Shown here in pieces: positions 19,600 to 28,646 of a stretch of 33,620 nucleotides of DNA. The notes beneath the pieces are model-generated. The model was not told the origin of the DNA. It worked only from the letters and a program-made list of their open reading frames with translations, and ran no database searches. Made by a program: the position numbers and the translations under genes. The DNA comes from an uncultured Gammaproteobacteria bacterium. Lineage in GTDB: Bacteria; Pseudomonadota; Gammaproteobacteria; Poriferisulfidales; GCA-002705445. Numbering within the stretch: the first letter of the stretch is position 1; each line of letters opens with the position of its first letter. The stretch covers positions 1 through 33,620 of the forward strand of contig CAJXAV010000012.1 in assembly GCA_913050095.1 (NCBI GenBank). The letters are read 5' to 3'.

Positions 19600-21495
19600 T
19601 TAATCTATATTTATTATTTGAGAAATTCTTATTGTATTTTTCTGATTTAATATCCAATCATAAACAAGAGAATATTCGATTACTAATTTTACATATTTTC
19701 TTGTTTCCTTGTATGGTATTGATTCAACCCAAGCGTCTTCGGGAGCGCTTACACGCTTTTTCCATTTTTTTACAATATTTGGTCCAGCATTATAAGATGC
19801 AATAGCCTCAACATAGCTTTTCTTTTTTGAAAGAAGGTATTTAAAATAATATGAACCGATAAAAATATTAGTATCTTTGTTATAAAGATATTTTCTTGAA
19901 ACTTTTTTCTTTTTTGCTTTTTTTAGAACCCAATATGCTGTCTGCGGAAGAACTTGCATAATACCTAAAGCTCCAGCTGAAGATTTTGCATATTGAATAA
20001 ATATACTTTCTTTTCTAGCGATACCAAGTAATAATGATTTTTCAATATTCGATTTTGAATATTTATCAAAATGTTCTTCATAAAGCACAGGAAATCTTGT
20101 ATGAATATCATCAAAATATTTTGTGTTTCCGTAACCTAATATAGCGCCGATTTTCCAGCCCCACTTATCAAATAAAACATTTAAGGCATTTAAGTTTTCA
20201 TAATTGGAATTTCTAAAAAAATACTGTAGCTCTTTTCTAGCTTCTCTTTTTTTCCCAAGAACATATAATTCATACATTCTCCTAACAACATCATTTTTAG
20301 AAAATTTATTTAAATCATCTTGTTCAGCATTGAAAGGAATATTTCGTATATTCGGCTGTTTACCAATAATTGTTGCCGCTAAAAAGCCATAATATGATCT
20401 ATTATTACTTATACTTTCTAAAAATTCTTTAGCGGAAACACTATCGCCAATTTTATTAAGTGCTTTCCCTTTCCAATAAATCCATTTTTCGTTTACCGAC
20501 AGAGAAGCAGGAAAATCGTTAATATGTTTTATTAGTTTTGACCATTGTGAGTTATATAATGCATAGTTAGCAGCAGCTACTGAAAATTCTATGTTCTTAT
20601 TTTTTATTAATAAAAAATCTTTATCAAAAAAGATATTTTTTTGATTTTTATTCATCGCAATAATGAAAATATCGGTTATTTTTTTTTGATAAAAGTTTTC
20701 TGTTAATCTATATAGTGGTTTTATTTTTAGTAATATTTTTTTTCCTTCTAAATAATTCTTTTTTGAAATTTTATCAATACCATAACTCAATATTGTATCT
20801 CTGTATCTGTTATCTTTAACAAAATCTTTGGAAACTAAATATTTTTTTGGATTTCTATGAACTTTTAATAATTTATTAGCCCAATATTTATTTTTATTTG
20901 ATAAAAACCTTATCAAATATCTTGAAAGGTAGTAATTGCCCGCTTCTAAAGATAATTTTATTCTTTGCCACACTAATTCGTCTGAAAGTTTTTTATTGTT
21001 ATAAAACCAACGAAAAACAAAATCACATGATTTTGGCTGAGACTTAGAACTTAGCCATATTGGTATTATCTCTTCATCAATTTTTTCATAAAATTTATTT
21101 TTAATCTTAGCTCTAATATATAAGCATTGTAAGTCTGTCGATCCTGTATTCTTGTAATTTTCAATAAGTTTTTTGTACTTACCTCTTTTTGACAATCTGT
21201 ATATCAAATTAATATATGCTTTTTCAGATATGTAACTATTATTATAAGTTTTTATAAATCTTATTACTTTTTCATCATTAATATTTCTTTTTCTGTGTAA
21301 ATCTTTATAAACAAGGTTAGAGTATAGTGGGTAGTTAGTTAATTCTTTTTTTATACTATTAAATTCTTTATAATTTTTATTTTTATAATATTTTAAAGCT
21401 TTTATATACTTACCTCTTTCCACATCATAGTTATTTGCCTCGCTTTGCGAAGTAAATACAAACAGTATTAAAATAAGTACAAATTTTATGTTCAT
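19600..21495 (-). CDS. slt: Soluble lytic murein transglycosylase
   Basis: 631 aa; signal peptide, helical superhelix, C-terminal SLT domain ARKESIFIQYAKSSAGALGIMQVLPQTA ... IASYNAGPNIVKKW. Confidence 0.9.
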   Translation of the reverse strand: MNIKFVLILILFVFTSQSEANNYDVERGKYIKALKYYKNKNYKEFNSIKKELTNYPLYSNLVYKDLHRKRNINDEKVIRFIKTYNNSYISEKAYINLIYRLSKRGKYKKLIENYKNTGSTDLQCLYIRAKIKNKFYEKIDEEIIPIWLSSKSQPKSCDFVFRWFYNNKKLSDELVWQRIKLSLEAGNYYLSRYLIRFLSNKNKYWANKLLKVHRNPKKYLVSKDFVKDNRYRDTILSYGIDKISKKNYLEGKKILLKIKPLYRLTENFYQKKITDIFIIAMNKNQKNIFFDKDFLLIKNKNIEFSVAAANYALYNSQWSKLIKHINDFPASLSVNEKWIYWKGKALNKIGDSVSAKEFLESISNNRSYYGFLAATIIGKQPNIRNIPFNAEQDDLNKFSKNDVVRRMYELYVLGKKREARKELQYFFRNSNYENLNALNVLFDKWGWKIGAILGYGNTKYFDDIHTRFPVLYEEHFDKYSKSNIEKSLLLGIARKESIFIQYAKSSAGALGIMQVLPQTAYWVLKKAKKKKVSRKYLYNKDTNIFIGSYYFKYLLSKKKSYVEAIASYNAGPNIVKKWKKRVSAPEDAWVESIPYKETRKYVKLVIEYSLVYDWILNQKNTIRISQIINID

Positions 21496-21614
21496 TATCT
21501 TTAAAAACTATGATTTTAGAATTATTACTATAATGTAAATATCTATCTCTTGCTAATTTTATAAAAATGCATATTTTAAAAAAAAATGTATAATATATTC
21601 ATGGAATTATCGCG

Positions 21615-21630
21615 TAAATACATGTATTTA
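21615..21630. promoter_or_regulatory. 16-bp perfect palindrome TAAATACATGTATTTA between a TATAAT box and the ccsA-like start
   Basis: Direct reading: TAAATACA|TGTATTTA is self-complementary; TATAAT upstream at about 21589-21594. Confidence 0.4.
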
Positions 21631-21649
21631 AGTAAGAAAAATTATTCTA

Positions 21650-22438
21650 ATGGATAATACATTAAATAATTTAATTTTTTTATTTTATATCTTAACTGCC
21701 CTTTCAATATGGGGCACGATGACGTTGCGAAAAAAATATCTGGTTCTTAGTCTAACTACATGGTTATTCTGGATTATAGCAATAATTGGGCATTCTTACG
21801 CTCTAACTTTTATTTTAAATGACGAATTTAAAGTTAATTTATCAGTTAACTATGCATTAACTTTGGTTGCCTTTATAATATCTGCAACACTTTACATTTC
21901 ATCAGCTTTTAGTAACACAAAATTTTTAGGAATTATTGTTCTGCCTGTTATCTCGGCAGTATTTCTTTTTGACTTATCAAATAAAATGGTTAACGTATCT
22001 TTAGACAGCTTCTTATTTATTCATGTAATAATATCCTTAATTAGCTACAGCATATTGTGTCTTTCGGCAGCACAATCAATAATATTAAAAGTTCAAGAAA
22101 GAAAACTTCAGGCAAACCAGCCCACAGATTTCATAACATCACTTCCTTCACTTGATTCAATGGATAAATTATTATTTAAAATACTTACTCTTGGAGTATT
22201 ATTTTTATCTGTAAGCTTAATAACTGGATTTATTTTTCTTGAGGATATATTTGCTCAACATTTAGCTCATAAAACAATATTATCAATACTTGCCTGGATT
22301 ATTTTTATATCCTTAATATACGGCAGACAAAAGTATGGATGGAGAGGTAGTAATGCTGCCAATATAACTCTTGTAGGTTTTTTTATTTTATTTTTATCAT
22401 ATTTTGGTACAAAAGTTGTTTTGGAAATCATTATATAA
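21650..22438 (+). CDS. ypjD: Cytochrome c biogenesis (CcsA/YpjD-like) inner-membrane protein
   Basis: 262 aa multi-TM protein; IHVIISLISYSILCLSAAQSIILKVQERKL, HKTILSILAWIIFISLIYGRQKYGWRG; next to a corB-like gene. Confidence 0.85.
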   Translation: MDNTLNNLIFLFYILTALSIWGTMTLRKKYLVLSLTTWLFWIIAIIGHSYALTFILNDEFKVNLSVNYALTLVAFIISATLYISSAFSNTKFLGIIVLPVISAVFLFDLSNKMVNVSLDSFLFIHVIISLISYSILCLSAAQSIILKVQERKLQANQPTDFITSLPSLDSMDKLLFKILTLGVLFLSVSLITGFIFLEDIFAQHLAHKTILSILAWIIFISLIYGRQKYGWRGSNAANITLVGFFILFLSYFGTKVVLEIII

Positions 22439-22464
22439 TTTAACTATTCAAATGGAACCTTAAA

Positions 22465-23721
22465 TTGAACAATATATCGACTGAAATTTTAATATTAATT
22501 TTAATTATTTTGTTTCTGCTTTCTGCTTTCTTTTCTGGATCAGAAACAGCATTGATGTCTATTAATAAATATAAAATGAGACATCAAGCAAAATTGAATA
22601 ATAAAGGCGCTAAAGCCGCAAAAAAACTACTTGAAAATCCAGACAAGATAATTGGTGTTATTCTATTAGGTAATAATCTTACAAATATTTTAATTACACA
22701 GATAGCAACTTTAATTTCTTTGAGACTTTACGGTGATATTGGTTTGGCTATTGCTACTGGTCTACTAACTATATTCATATTAATTTTTGCTGAACTAACT
22801 CCAAAAACTATTGGTGAAATGCATTCAGAAAAAATTGCATATTCCTCATCGCTACTATATAGGCCTATGCTAATAATTTTGTACCCTTTAGTATTTCTTA
22901 TTAATGTTATAGCAAATAGTATAATAAAAATGATGGGGCTAAAAGAGAATAAGTCAAGAGGCTCACTAACATCTGAAGAATTAAAAACTGTTTTAAACGA
23001 ATCTTCAATTAAATTTTCGAAACCACATTTAAAAATGCTTGAAAGCATAATTGATTTAGAAAAAGCTACAGTTGAAGATATTATGATTCCAAGAAGTGAT
23101 ATTTATGGAATAGATCTAGGGGAAGATATTGCAAGTGTAATAAATAATTTTAAAAAAACGCCTTATACAAGAATACCTGTTTATGAAGATAACATTGAAA
23201 ATTTACTTGGACTAATACATATAAAAAATATTACTCCAATGTTGGCAAGCAAAAGTATAAATGAAAACGAAATTAAAAAAATTATCAAGAAGCCTTATTA
23301 TATTGTTTCGGGTACTTCTTTGTATAGGCAATTGATAAATTTTCAAAATGAAAAAAGAAGAATAGGGTTCATTATTGACGAATATGGTGATATTCAAGGT
23401 CTAGTTACACTTGAGGACATACTTGAAGAAATTGTTGGCGATTTTACAAGTGACCCAGCCTCAAATGAAGAGATAATTTCTACAGATGATAAAAATATAT
23501 TTATCATAGATGGTGGAGTTCATATAAGGGAAATTAATCAAATATTAGATATTAATTTAATTTCTAAAGAAGCTAAAACTGTGAATGGTTTCATATTAGA
23601 ACATACAGAAAATTTACCACAAATCAATGATATAATAAAAATTCAAAGCCATACATTCAAGATAATAGAGAATCTTGATAATGCAGTAAAAACTGTGCAT
23701 TTAGAAATTAATAATGAATAA
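22465..23721 (+). CDS. CNNM/CorB-like transporter (DUF21 + CBS pair + CorC/HlyC domain), TTG start
   Basis: 418 aa; LSAFFSGSETALMSINKYKMRH, FAELTPKTIGEM, IMIPRSDIYGID, RRIGFIIDEYGDIQGLVTLEDILEEIVGDF. Confidence 0.9.
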   Translation: MNNISTEILILILIILFLLSAFFSGSETALMSINKYKMRHQAKLNNKGAKAAKKLLENPDKIIGVILLGNNLTNILITQIATLISLRLYGDIGLAIATGLLTIFILIFAELTPKTIGEMHSEKIAYSSSLLYRPMLIILYPLVFLINVIANSIIKMMGLKENKSRGSLTSEELKTVLNESSIKFSKPHLKMLESIIDLEKATVEDIMIPRSDIYGIDLGEDIASVINNFKKTPYTRIPVYEDNIENLLGLIHIKNITPMLASKSINENEIKKIIKKPYYIVSGTSLYRQLINFQNEKRRIGFIIDEYGDIQGLVTLEDILEEIVGDFTSDPASNEEIISTDDKNIFIIDGGVHIREINQILDINLISKEAKTVNGFILEHTENLPQINDIIKIQSHTFKIIENLDNAVKTVHLEINNE

Positions 23722-24541
23722 AAAAGACTATAAAAATAAAACAATAAAAATATCAAATAATGGATTGTCGCCAACCAATAATATTTCAGTATTCAATCAC
23801 TCTAATGAAGAAATAGAATCTAAAGTTGCCGGTGAAATGCCACTTACGATAAAAATAAATGGAACTGAAATAATTACCCTAATGACTCTAGGCACAAAAC
23901 CTGAAGAACTTACTTTAGGATATTTAAGAAACCAAGCAATTATCGACAATATTAAGGATATTCTTAGTATTGAGGTAAATTGGTCTACAGGCGTAGCTAA
24001 CGTTAAAACAACTCATAAAGATATATCCGAAATCACAGATAAACTTAAAGATAAAACTGTAACTACAGGTTGTGGACAAGGCACAATATTTAGTTGTACT
24101 CTTGATAAATTATATGATGATTTATTACCTGATGTAAAAATAAAAAGATCTGAGATATTTGATTTATTAGCAAAAATAACAAAATTCAATGACATATATA
24201 AAGAGGCTGGTGCCGTCCATGGTTGCGCATTATGCAGTAAGAATAAAGTTATTGAATTCGTTGAAGATGTTGGTAGACATAATGCAGCTGATACGTTGTC
24301 TGGAATAATGTGGTTAAATGAATTGAATGGAAATGATATCATTTTTTATACAACGGGTAGATTGACATCTGAAATAATAATGAAAGCTAAGCATATGGGT
24401 ATACCAATTATAATTTCTAGATCAGGGGTAACTAATATGGGCGTTGAGCTAGCTAAAGATTTAAATATAACTATGATAGCAAGATCAAAACAACGATCTT
24501 TTTTAATATATAATAATAAAAAAAATATAATTTTTGATTAA
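23714..24541 (+). CDS. fdhD: FdhD-family sulfurtransferase (formate dehydrogenase accessory protein)
   Basis: 275 aa; LTLGYLRNQAII, VTTGCGQGTIFSC, AVHGCALCSKNKVIEFVEDVGRHNAADTLSG, FYTTGRLTSEIIMKAKHMGIPIIISRSGVT. Confidence 0.88.
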   Translation: MNKKDYKNKTIKISNNGLSPTNNISVFNHSNEEIESKVAGEMPLTIKINGTEIITLMTLGTKPEELTLGYLRNQAIIDNIKDILSIEVNWSTGVANVKTTHKDISEITDKLKDKTVTTGCGQGTIFSCTLDKLYDDLLPDVKIKRSEIFDLLAKITKFNDIYKEAGAVHGCALCSKNKVIEFVEDVGRHNAADTLSGIMWLNELNGNDIIFYTTGRLTSEIIMKAKHMGIPIIISRSGVTNMGVELAKDLNITMIARSKQRSFLIYNNKKNIIFD

Positions 24542-24547
24542 GCACTT

Positions 24548-24931
24548 ATGAAAAAAGAAAAAAAAAGAACATACAATGATATAATTAATGATCTCGAAAA
24601 CATTATTAAAAAATTAAGCGCTAAAAATATTCCGCTAGAGAATTCTATTAAACTTTATGAAGAAGGTATCAAAATTTCTAATGAAGCTGAGAAAGAATTA
24701 CTTCAAATTGAAAAAAACATCCATAAAACGAAAAAACCAAAAAAAAACTCTTTAAAAAAAATAAATATTGAAAAATCATTTGATGAAATTGAAAGTATTA
24801 TAGAAATGCTAGAAGATGAAGATATTGATATTGAAAAAGCAGCTAAATATCATGCAGAAGCATTAGATATAATTTTTGAAGTCGAGTCTTATTTAATAAA
24901 AGCTAAATCTATAATTAAAAAATATGAGTAA
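24548..24931 (+). CDS. xseB: Exodeoxyribonuclease VII small subunit-like protein with two tandem XseB repeats
   Basis: 127 aa; repeat 1 TYNDIINDLENIIKKLSAKNIPLENSIKLYEEGIKISNEAEKELLQIEKNI, repeat 2 SFDEIESIIEMLEDEDIDIEKAAKYHAEALDIIFEVESYLIKAKSII; directly upstream of ispA. Confidence 0.8.
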   Translation: MKKEKKRTYNDIINDLENIIKKLSAKNIPLENSIKLYEEGIKISNEAEKELLQIEKNIHKTKKPKKNSLKKINIEKSFDEIESIIEMLEDEDIDIEKAAKYHAEALDIIFEVESYLIKAKSIIKKYE

Positions 24932-25826
24932 TGCAAATAAGGATTTTGTGGAATTTAAAAATAAATTCACACTGAGAATTCAAAATAATCTAGAGCAAAT
25001 TTTTGAACAATATGGTGAAAAGTCGTGTGGTTTAATTGAGCCTATGAAATATTCATCTCTAAATGGTAGCAAATACATAAGGTCCTTATTGATCTTTGCA
25101 ACAGGCCAAGCGTTAGATATAAATTCAAAATTATTAGATCAACCTGCTACTGCTATTGAATTAATTCATTCCTACACATTAATACATGACGACCTTCCTT
25201 GCATGGATGATGATGAAATTAGGCGTGGCGTGCCATCATGTCATATAGCATTTGGCGAATCCTCTGCCATATTAGCAGGCGATGCTCTTCAATCTTTAGC
25301 TTTTGAAATTTTAAGCAGCAAAAATCATGAAGAAATATCTGATGAAACCAGACTTAATTGGGTTAATTACCTTTCAGCATCTATTGGTGTTAATGGGGTT
25401 GCAGGTGGACAATACTTAGACCTGTCCATTAATAGCAAAAATGTTGAGTTAGACGAATTAAAAAAAATATATTATCTAAAAACAGCAAATTTAATAGCGC
25501 CATGCATAATGTTGCCTTATATGTTAGATAAAAAATACCCACTAAATTTTGATAAATTTTTACAATTTGGGTTAACATTAGGCTTATCTTTTCAAATCAA
25601 AGATGATTTATTAGGTTATACTAGTACATCTGATGTTTTGGGAAAAACAAAGAATAAAGATGAATTAAGGAATCAACCCAATTATGTAAATATACTTGGT
25701 GTTGAAAATACAACTGAACTATTAAAAAATAACCAAAGAGAAATGAGAGAAATTTTAGAAGAGATTGGTTTTAAAAATACAATATTATCAGAAATTGTTA
25801 GTTATATTTTTGATAGAAATTTTTGA
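24924..25826 (+). CDS. ispA: Farnesyl diphosphate synthase / polyprenyl synthetase
   Basis: 300 aa; YTLIHDDLPCMDDDEIRRGVPSCH, GLSFQIKDDLLGYTSTSDVLGKT. Confidence 0.94.
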   Translation: MSNANKDFVEFKNKFTLRIQNNLEQIFEQYGEKSCGLIEPMKYSSLNGSKYIRSLLIFATGQALDINSKLLDQPATAIELIHSYTLIHDDLPCMDDDEIRRGVPSCHIAFGESSAILAGDALQSLAFEILSSKNHEEISDETRLNWVNYLSASIGVNGVAGGQYLDLSINSKNVELDELKKIYYLKTANLIAPCIMLPYMLDKKYPLNFDKFLQFGLTLGLSFQIKDDLLGYTSTSDVLGKTKNKDELRNQPNYVNILGVENTTELLKNNQREMREILEEIGFKNTILSEIVSYIFDRNF

Positions 25827-25836
25827 CAATTAAATT

Positions 25837-27729
25837 ATGAAATACGAGTTTTTAGATAAAATAAACGACCCATCTGACCTAAGAATATTATCTGTTAATG
25901 ATTTAAATATAGTTTCTGAAGAACTAAGACATTTTTTAATTGAAACTGTTTCTCAATGCGGCGGGCATTTTGGGGCAAGCTTAGGGGCTGTAGAATTAAC
26001 AGTTGCTCTTCATTATTCTTTTAATACGCCAGATGACAAATTAATATGGGATGTTGGGCATCAATGTTACGGGCATAAAGTTCTTACTGGTAGAAGAGAA
26101 GAACTTCATACGATAAGAAAAAAAAATGGGTTACATCCTTTCCCATCAAAAGACGAGAGTATTTATGATACTTTTGGTGTTGGACATTCAAGTACTTCTA
26201 TAAGTGCAGCTATTGGTATGGCTATTGCTTCTTCACACAAAAATGAAAATAAAAAAGTTGTAGCAATAATTGGTGATGGAGGACTAAGTGCAGGCATGGC
26301 CTTTGAAGCACTAAATCATATGGGCACTCTAAAAAATGATATTCTAGTTGTATTAAATGATAATGAAATGTCAATTTCTCCAAATGTTGGTGCAATGACT
26401 AATTACTTAACAAAAATATTATCAAGTAAAGCATATTCAACAGTTAAGGAGGGTAGTAAAAATATCTTAAAAAAAGTACCCCCCTCAAATTTGTTTCTCA
26501 CGAAAACAGAAAAACATATTAAAGGCTTATTGGCCCCTGGTATGCTATTTGAAGAAATGGGTATTAATTATTATGGACCAATTGATGGACACGATACTCA
26601 TTTTTTAATAAAAACTTTAAAAAACTTAAAAAAAATACCAGGGCCAAAACTTCTACATGTTATTACAAAAAAAGGTAAAGGATATTTGCCTGCAGAAACA
26701 GACCCAGTTAAATATCATGCTGTTCCAACTTTTGACACAGAGAAAGGGGTTGAGAGTAGTTCAAACAATAAAATCACATATACAAAGGTTTTTGATAATT
26801 GGATATGCGATTTGGCAGAAAAGGATCCGAGAATTTTTGCTATAACACCAGCAATGAAAGAAGGATCAGGACTAGTAAACTTTTCTAAAAAATTTCCAGA
26901 GAGATATATTGACGTTGGTATTGCAGAACAACATTCTGTCACCCTTGCCGCAGGCCTTGCTTGTGAAGGACAAAAACCTATAGTTTGTATATATTCTACC
27001 TTTTTACAAAGAGCATATGATCAATTGATCCATGATGTAGCATTACAAAATCTTGATGTTTTATTTGCAGTAGATAGAGCTGGATTTGTGGGAGCTGATG
27101 GGGGAACACATAGTGGCGTTTTTGATTTATCTTATCTAAGGTGTATTCCAAATATTTTAATTATGGCTCCAAGCAACGAAGAAGAATGTAAAAATATGTT
27201 GTATACAGGTTATCTCCATAATGGTCCTGCAGTTGTAAGATACCCAAGAGGCTCAGGTTTAGGTGTAACTGTAAGCAAAAATTCTCAGAACTATGAGATA
27301 GGAATATCAAATAAAATCAGAAAAGGCAAAAATATCATGATACTTTGCTTTGGATCGTTATTAGACATTTGTCTTGATGTTTCAAAAGAGCTTGATTGTT
27401 CGCTCGTAGATATGAGATTTATAAAACCAATAGACCAAGATATTATCTTACAATCAGCTGAAAAATATTCTTTAATTCTGACAGTGGAAGATAACACTGT
27501 TATGGGCGGGGCAGGAAGTGCAGTTAACGAGATTCTACTGAAAAACAATACTAATACAAAAGTTATAAATATTGGTGTTCCTGATAAGTTTTACAACCAT
27601 GCAACGAGAGAAGAGCAATTAGAGGCAAGTGATATATCAAAAGAAAGTATTATTTCTAAAATTAAAAAATGTTTAGAAAATAATGACTTGTATGATCCAA
27701 ATCAGTTTAGTAACATAAATAATACATAA
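25837..27729 (+). CDS. dxs: 1-deoxy-D-xylulose-5-phosphate synthase
   Basis: 630 aa; GGHFGASLGAVELTVALHYSFNTPDDKLIWDVGHQCYGHKVLTGR, VAIIGDGGLSAGMAFEALNH, DVGIAEQHSVTLAAGLACEG, DRAGFVGADGGTHSGVFDLSYLR. Confidence 0.97.
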   Translation: MKYEFLDKINDPSDLRILSVNDLNIVSEELRHFLIETVSQCGGHFGASLGAVELTVALHYSFNTPDDKLIWDVGHQCYGHKVLTGRREELHTIRKKNGLHPFPSKDESIYDTFGVGHSSTSISAAIGMAIASSHKNENKKVVAIIGDGGLSAGMAFEALNHMGTLKNDILVVLNDNEMSISPNVGAMTNYLTKILSSKAYSTVKEGSKNILKKVPPSNLFLTKTEKHIKGLLAPGMLFEEMGINYYGPIDGHDTHFLIKTLKNLKKIPGPKLLHVITKKGKGYLPAETDPVKYHAVPTFDTEKGVESSSNNKITYTKVFDNWICDLAEKDPRIFAITPAMKEGSGLVNFSKKFPERYIDVGIAEQHSVTLAAGLACEGQKPIVCIYSTFLQRAYDQLIHDVALQNLDVLFAVDRAGFVGADGGTHSGVFDLSYLRCIPNILIMAPSNEEECKNMLYTGYLHNGPAVVRYPRGSGLGVTVSKNSQNYEIGISNKIRKGKNIMILCFGSLLDICLDVSKELDCSLVDMRFIKPIDQDIILQSAEKYSLILTVEDNTVMGGAGSAVNEILLKNNTNTKVINIGVPDKFYNHATREEQLEASDISKESIISKIKKCLENNDLYDPNQFSNINNT

Positions 27730-27748
27730 TTATTAATAATTTTCGCAT

Positions 27749-28645
27749 ATGGACATTAAAGAAGAAGATAAAGTAAAAAAAGATGATTCTAAGGAATTAC
27801 AAGATACTCAAAATAAAGTTGATGTTAGAAATATTCCCATAAGCAGAGTTGGTATAAAGGATATCAAGTATCCTTTCAAAATATCTGACAGGGATGGGGA
27901 CATACAATCTACTATCGGTAATTTTACGATGTCAGTTGGTTTGCAGCATGATGTTAAGGGAACACATATGTCGCGTTTCGTTAAAATACTTGAAGATCAT
28001 AATGAAGCAATAAGTATAGAAAATTTTGATGCCCTAGTAAAAAATACAACAAATATATTAGACTCGAACTCTGCTTACATATCTGTAGATTTTACATATT
28101 TCAAAAAAAAGCTTGCCCCAGTGACCAAAGTAGAAAGCCTGTTAGATTATTCTATTAATTACACGTGTGAAATTAAAAACAATATAGTCAACAAATATCT
28201 TAAAGTTATTGTGCCTGTGACAAGTTTATGCCCATGTTCAAAAAATATATCTGATTATGGTGCACATAACCAAAGATCTCACATAACAGCACATATTAGA
28301 ACTGAAGAAACAGTTTGGATAGATGATGTTATTGAGATGCTCGAAGATCAGGCTTCGTGTCAAATTTATGGTTTACTTAAAAGGCCTGACGAAAAGTATG
28401 TTACAGAAAAAGCATATGAAAATCCAAAGTTTACCGAAGACATAATTAGAGATGTTGCCGTTACACTTAACAAAGATAACAGAATTACAGCTTATAAAAT
28501 TGAGTCTGAAAACTTCGAGTCTATACACAACCATTCTGCGTATGCTTATATAGAAAAAGATAAAAAAAGAGATTTTCATAACAATAAGAATAGTAAGATA
28601 TCTTATTTAAAATTCTCACAACTACTTTCAAATTTTCCTGGATAA
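27749..28645 (+). CDS. folE2: GTP cyclohydrolase IB (FolE2)
   Basis: 298 aa; SVGLQHDVKGTHMSRFVKIL, VTSLCPCSKNISDYGAHNQRSHITAHI, LEDQASCQIYGLLKRPDEKYVTEKAYENPKFTEDIIRDV. Confidence 0.94.
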   Translation: MDIKEEDKVKKDDSKELQDTQNKVDVRNIPISRVGIKDIKYPFKISDRDGDIQSTIGNFTMSVGLQHDVKGTHMSRFVKILEDHNEAISIENFDALVKNTTNILDSNSAYISVDFTYFKKKLAPVTKVESLLDYSINYTCEIKNNIVNKYLKVIVPVTSLCPCSKNISDYGAHNQRSHITAHIRTEETVWIDDVIEMLEDQASCQIYGLLKRPDEKYVTEKAYENPKFTEDIIRDVAVTLNKDNRITAYKIESENFESIHNHSAYAYIEKDKKRDFHNNKNSKISYLKFSQLLSNFPG

Positions 28646-28646
28646 T

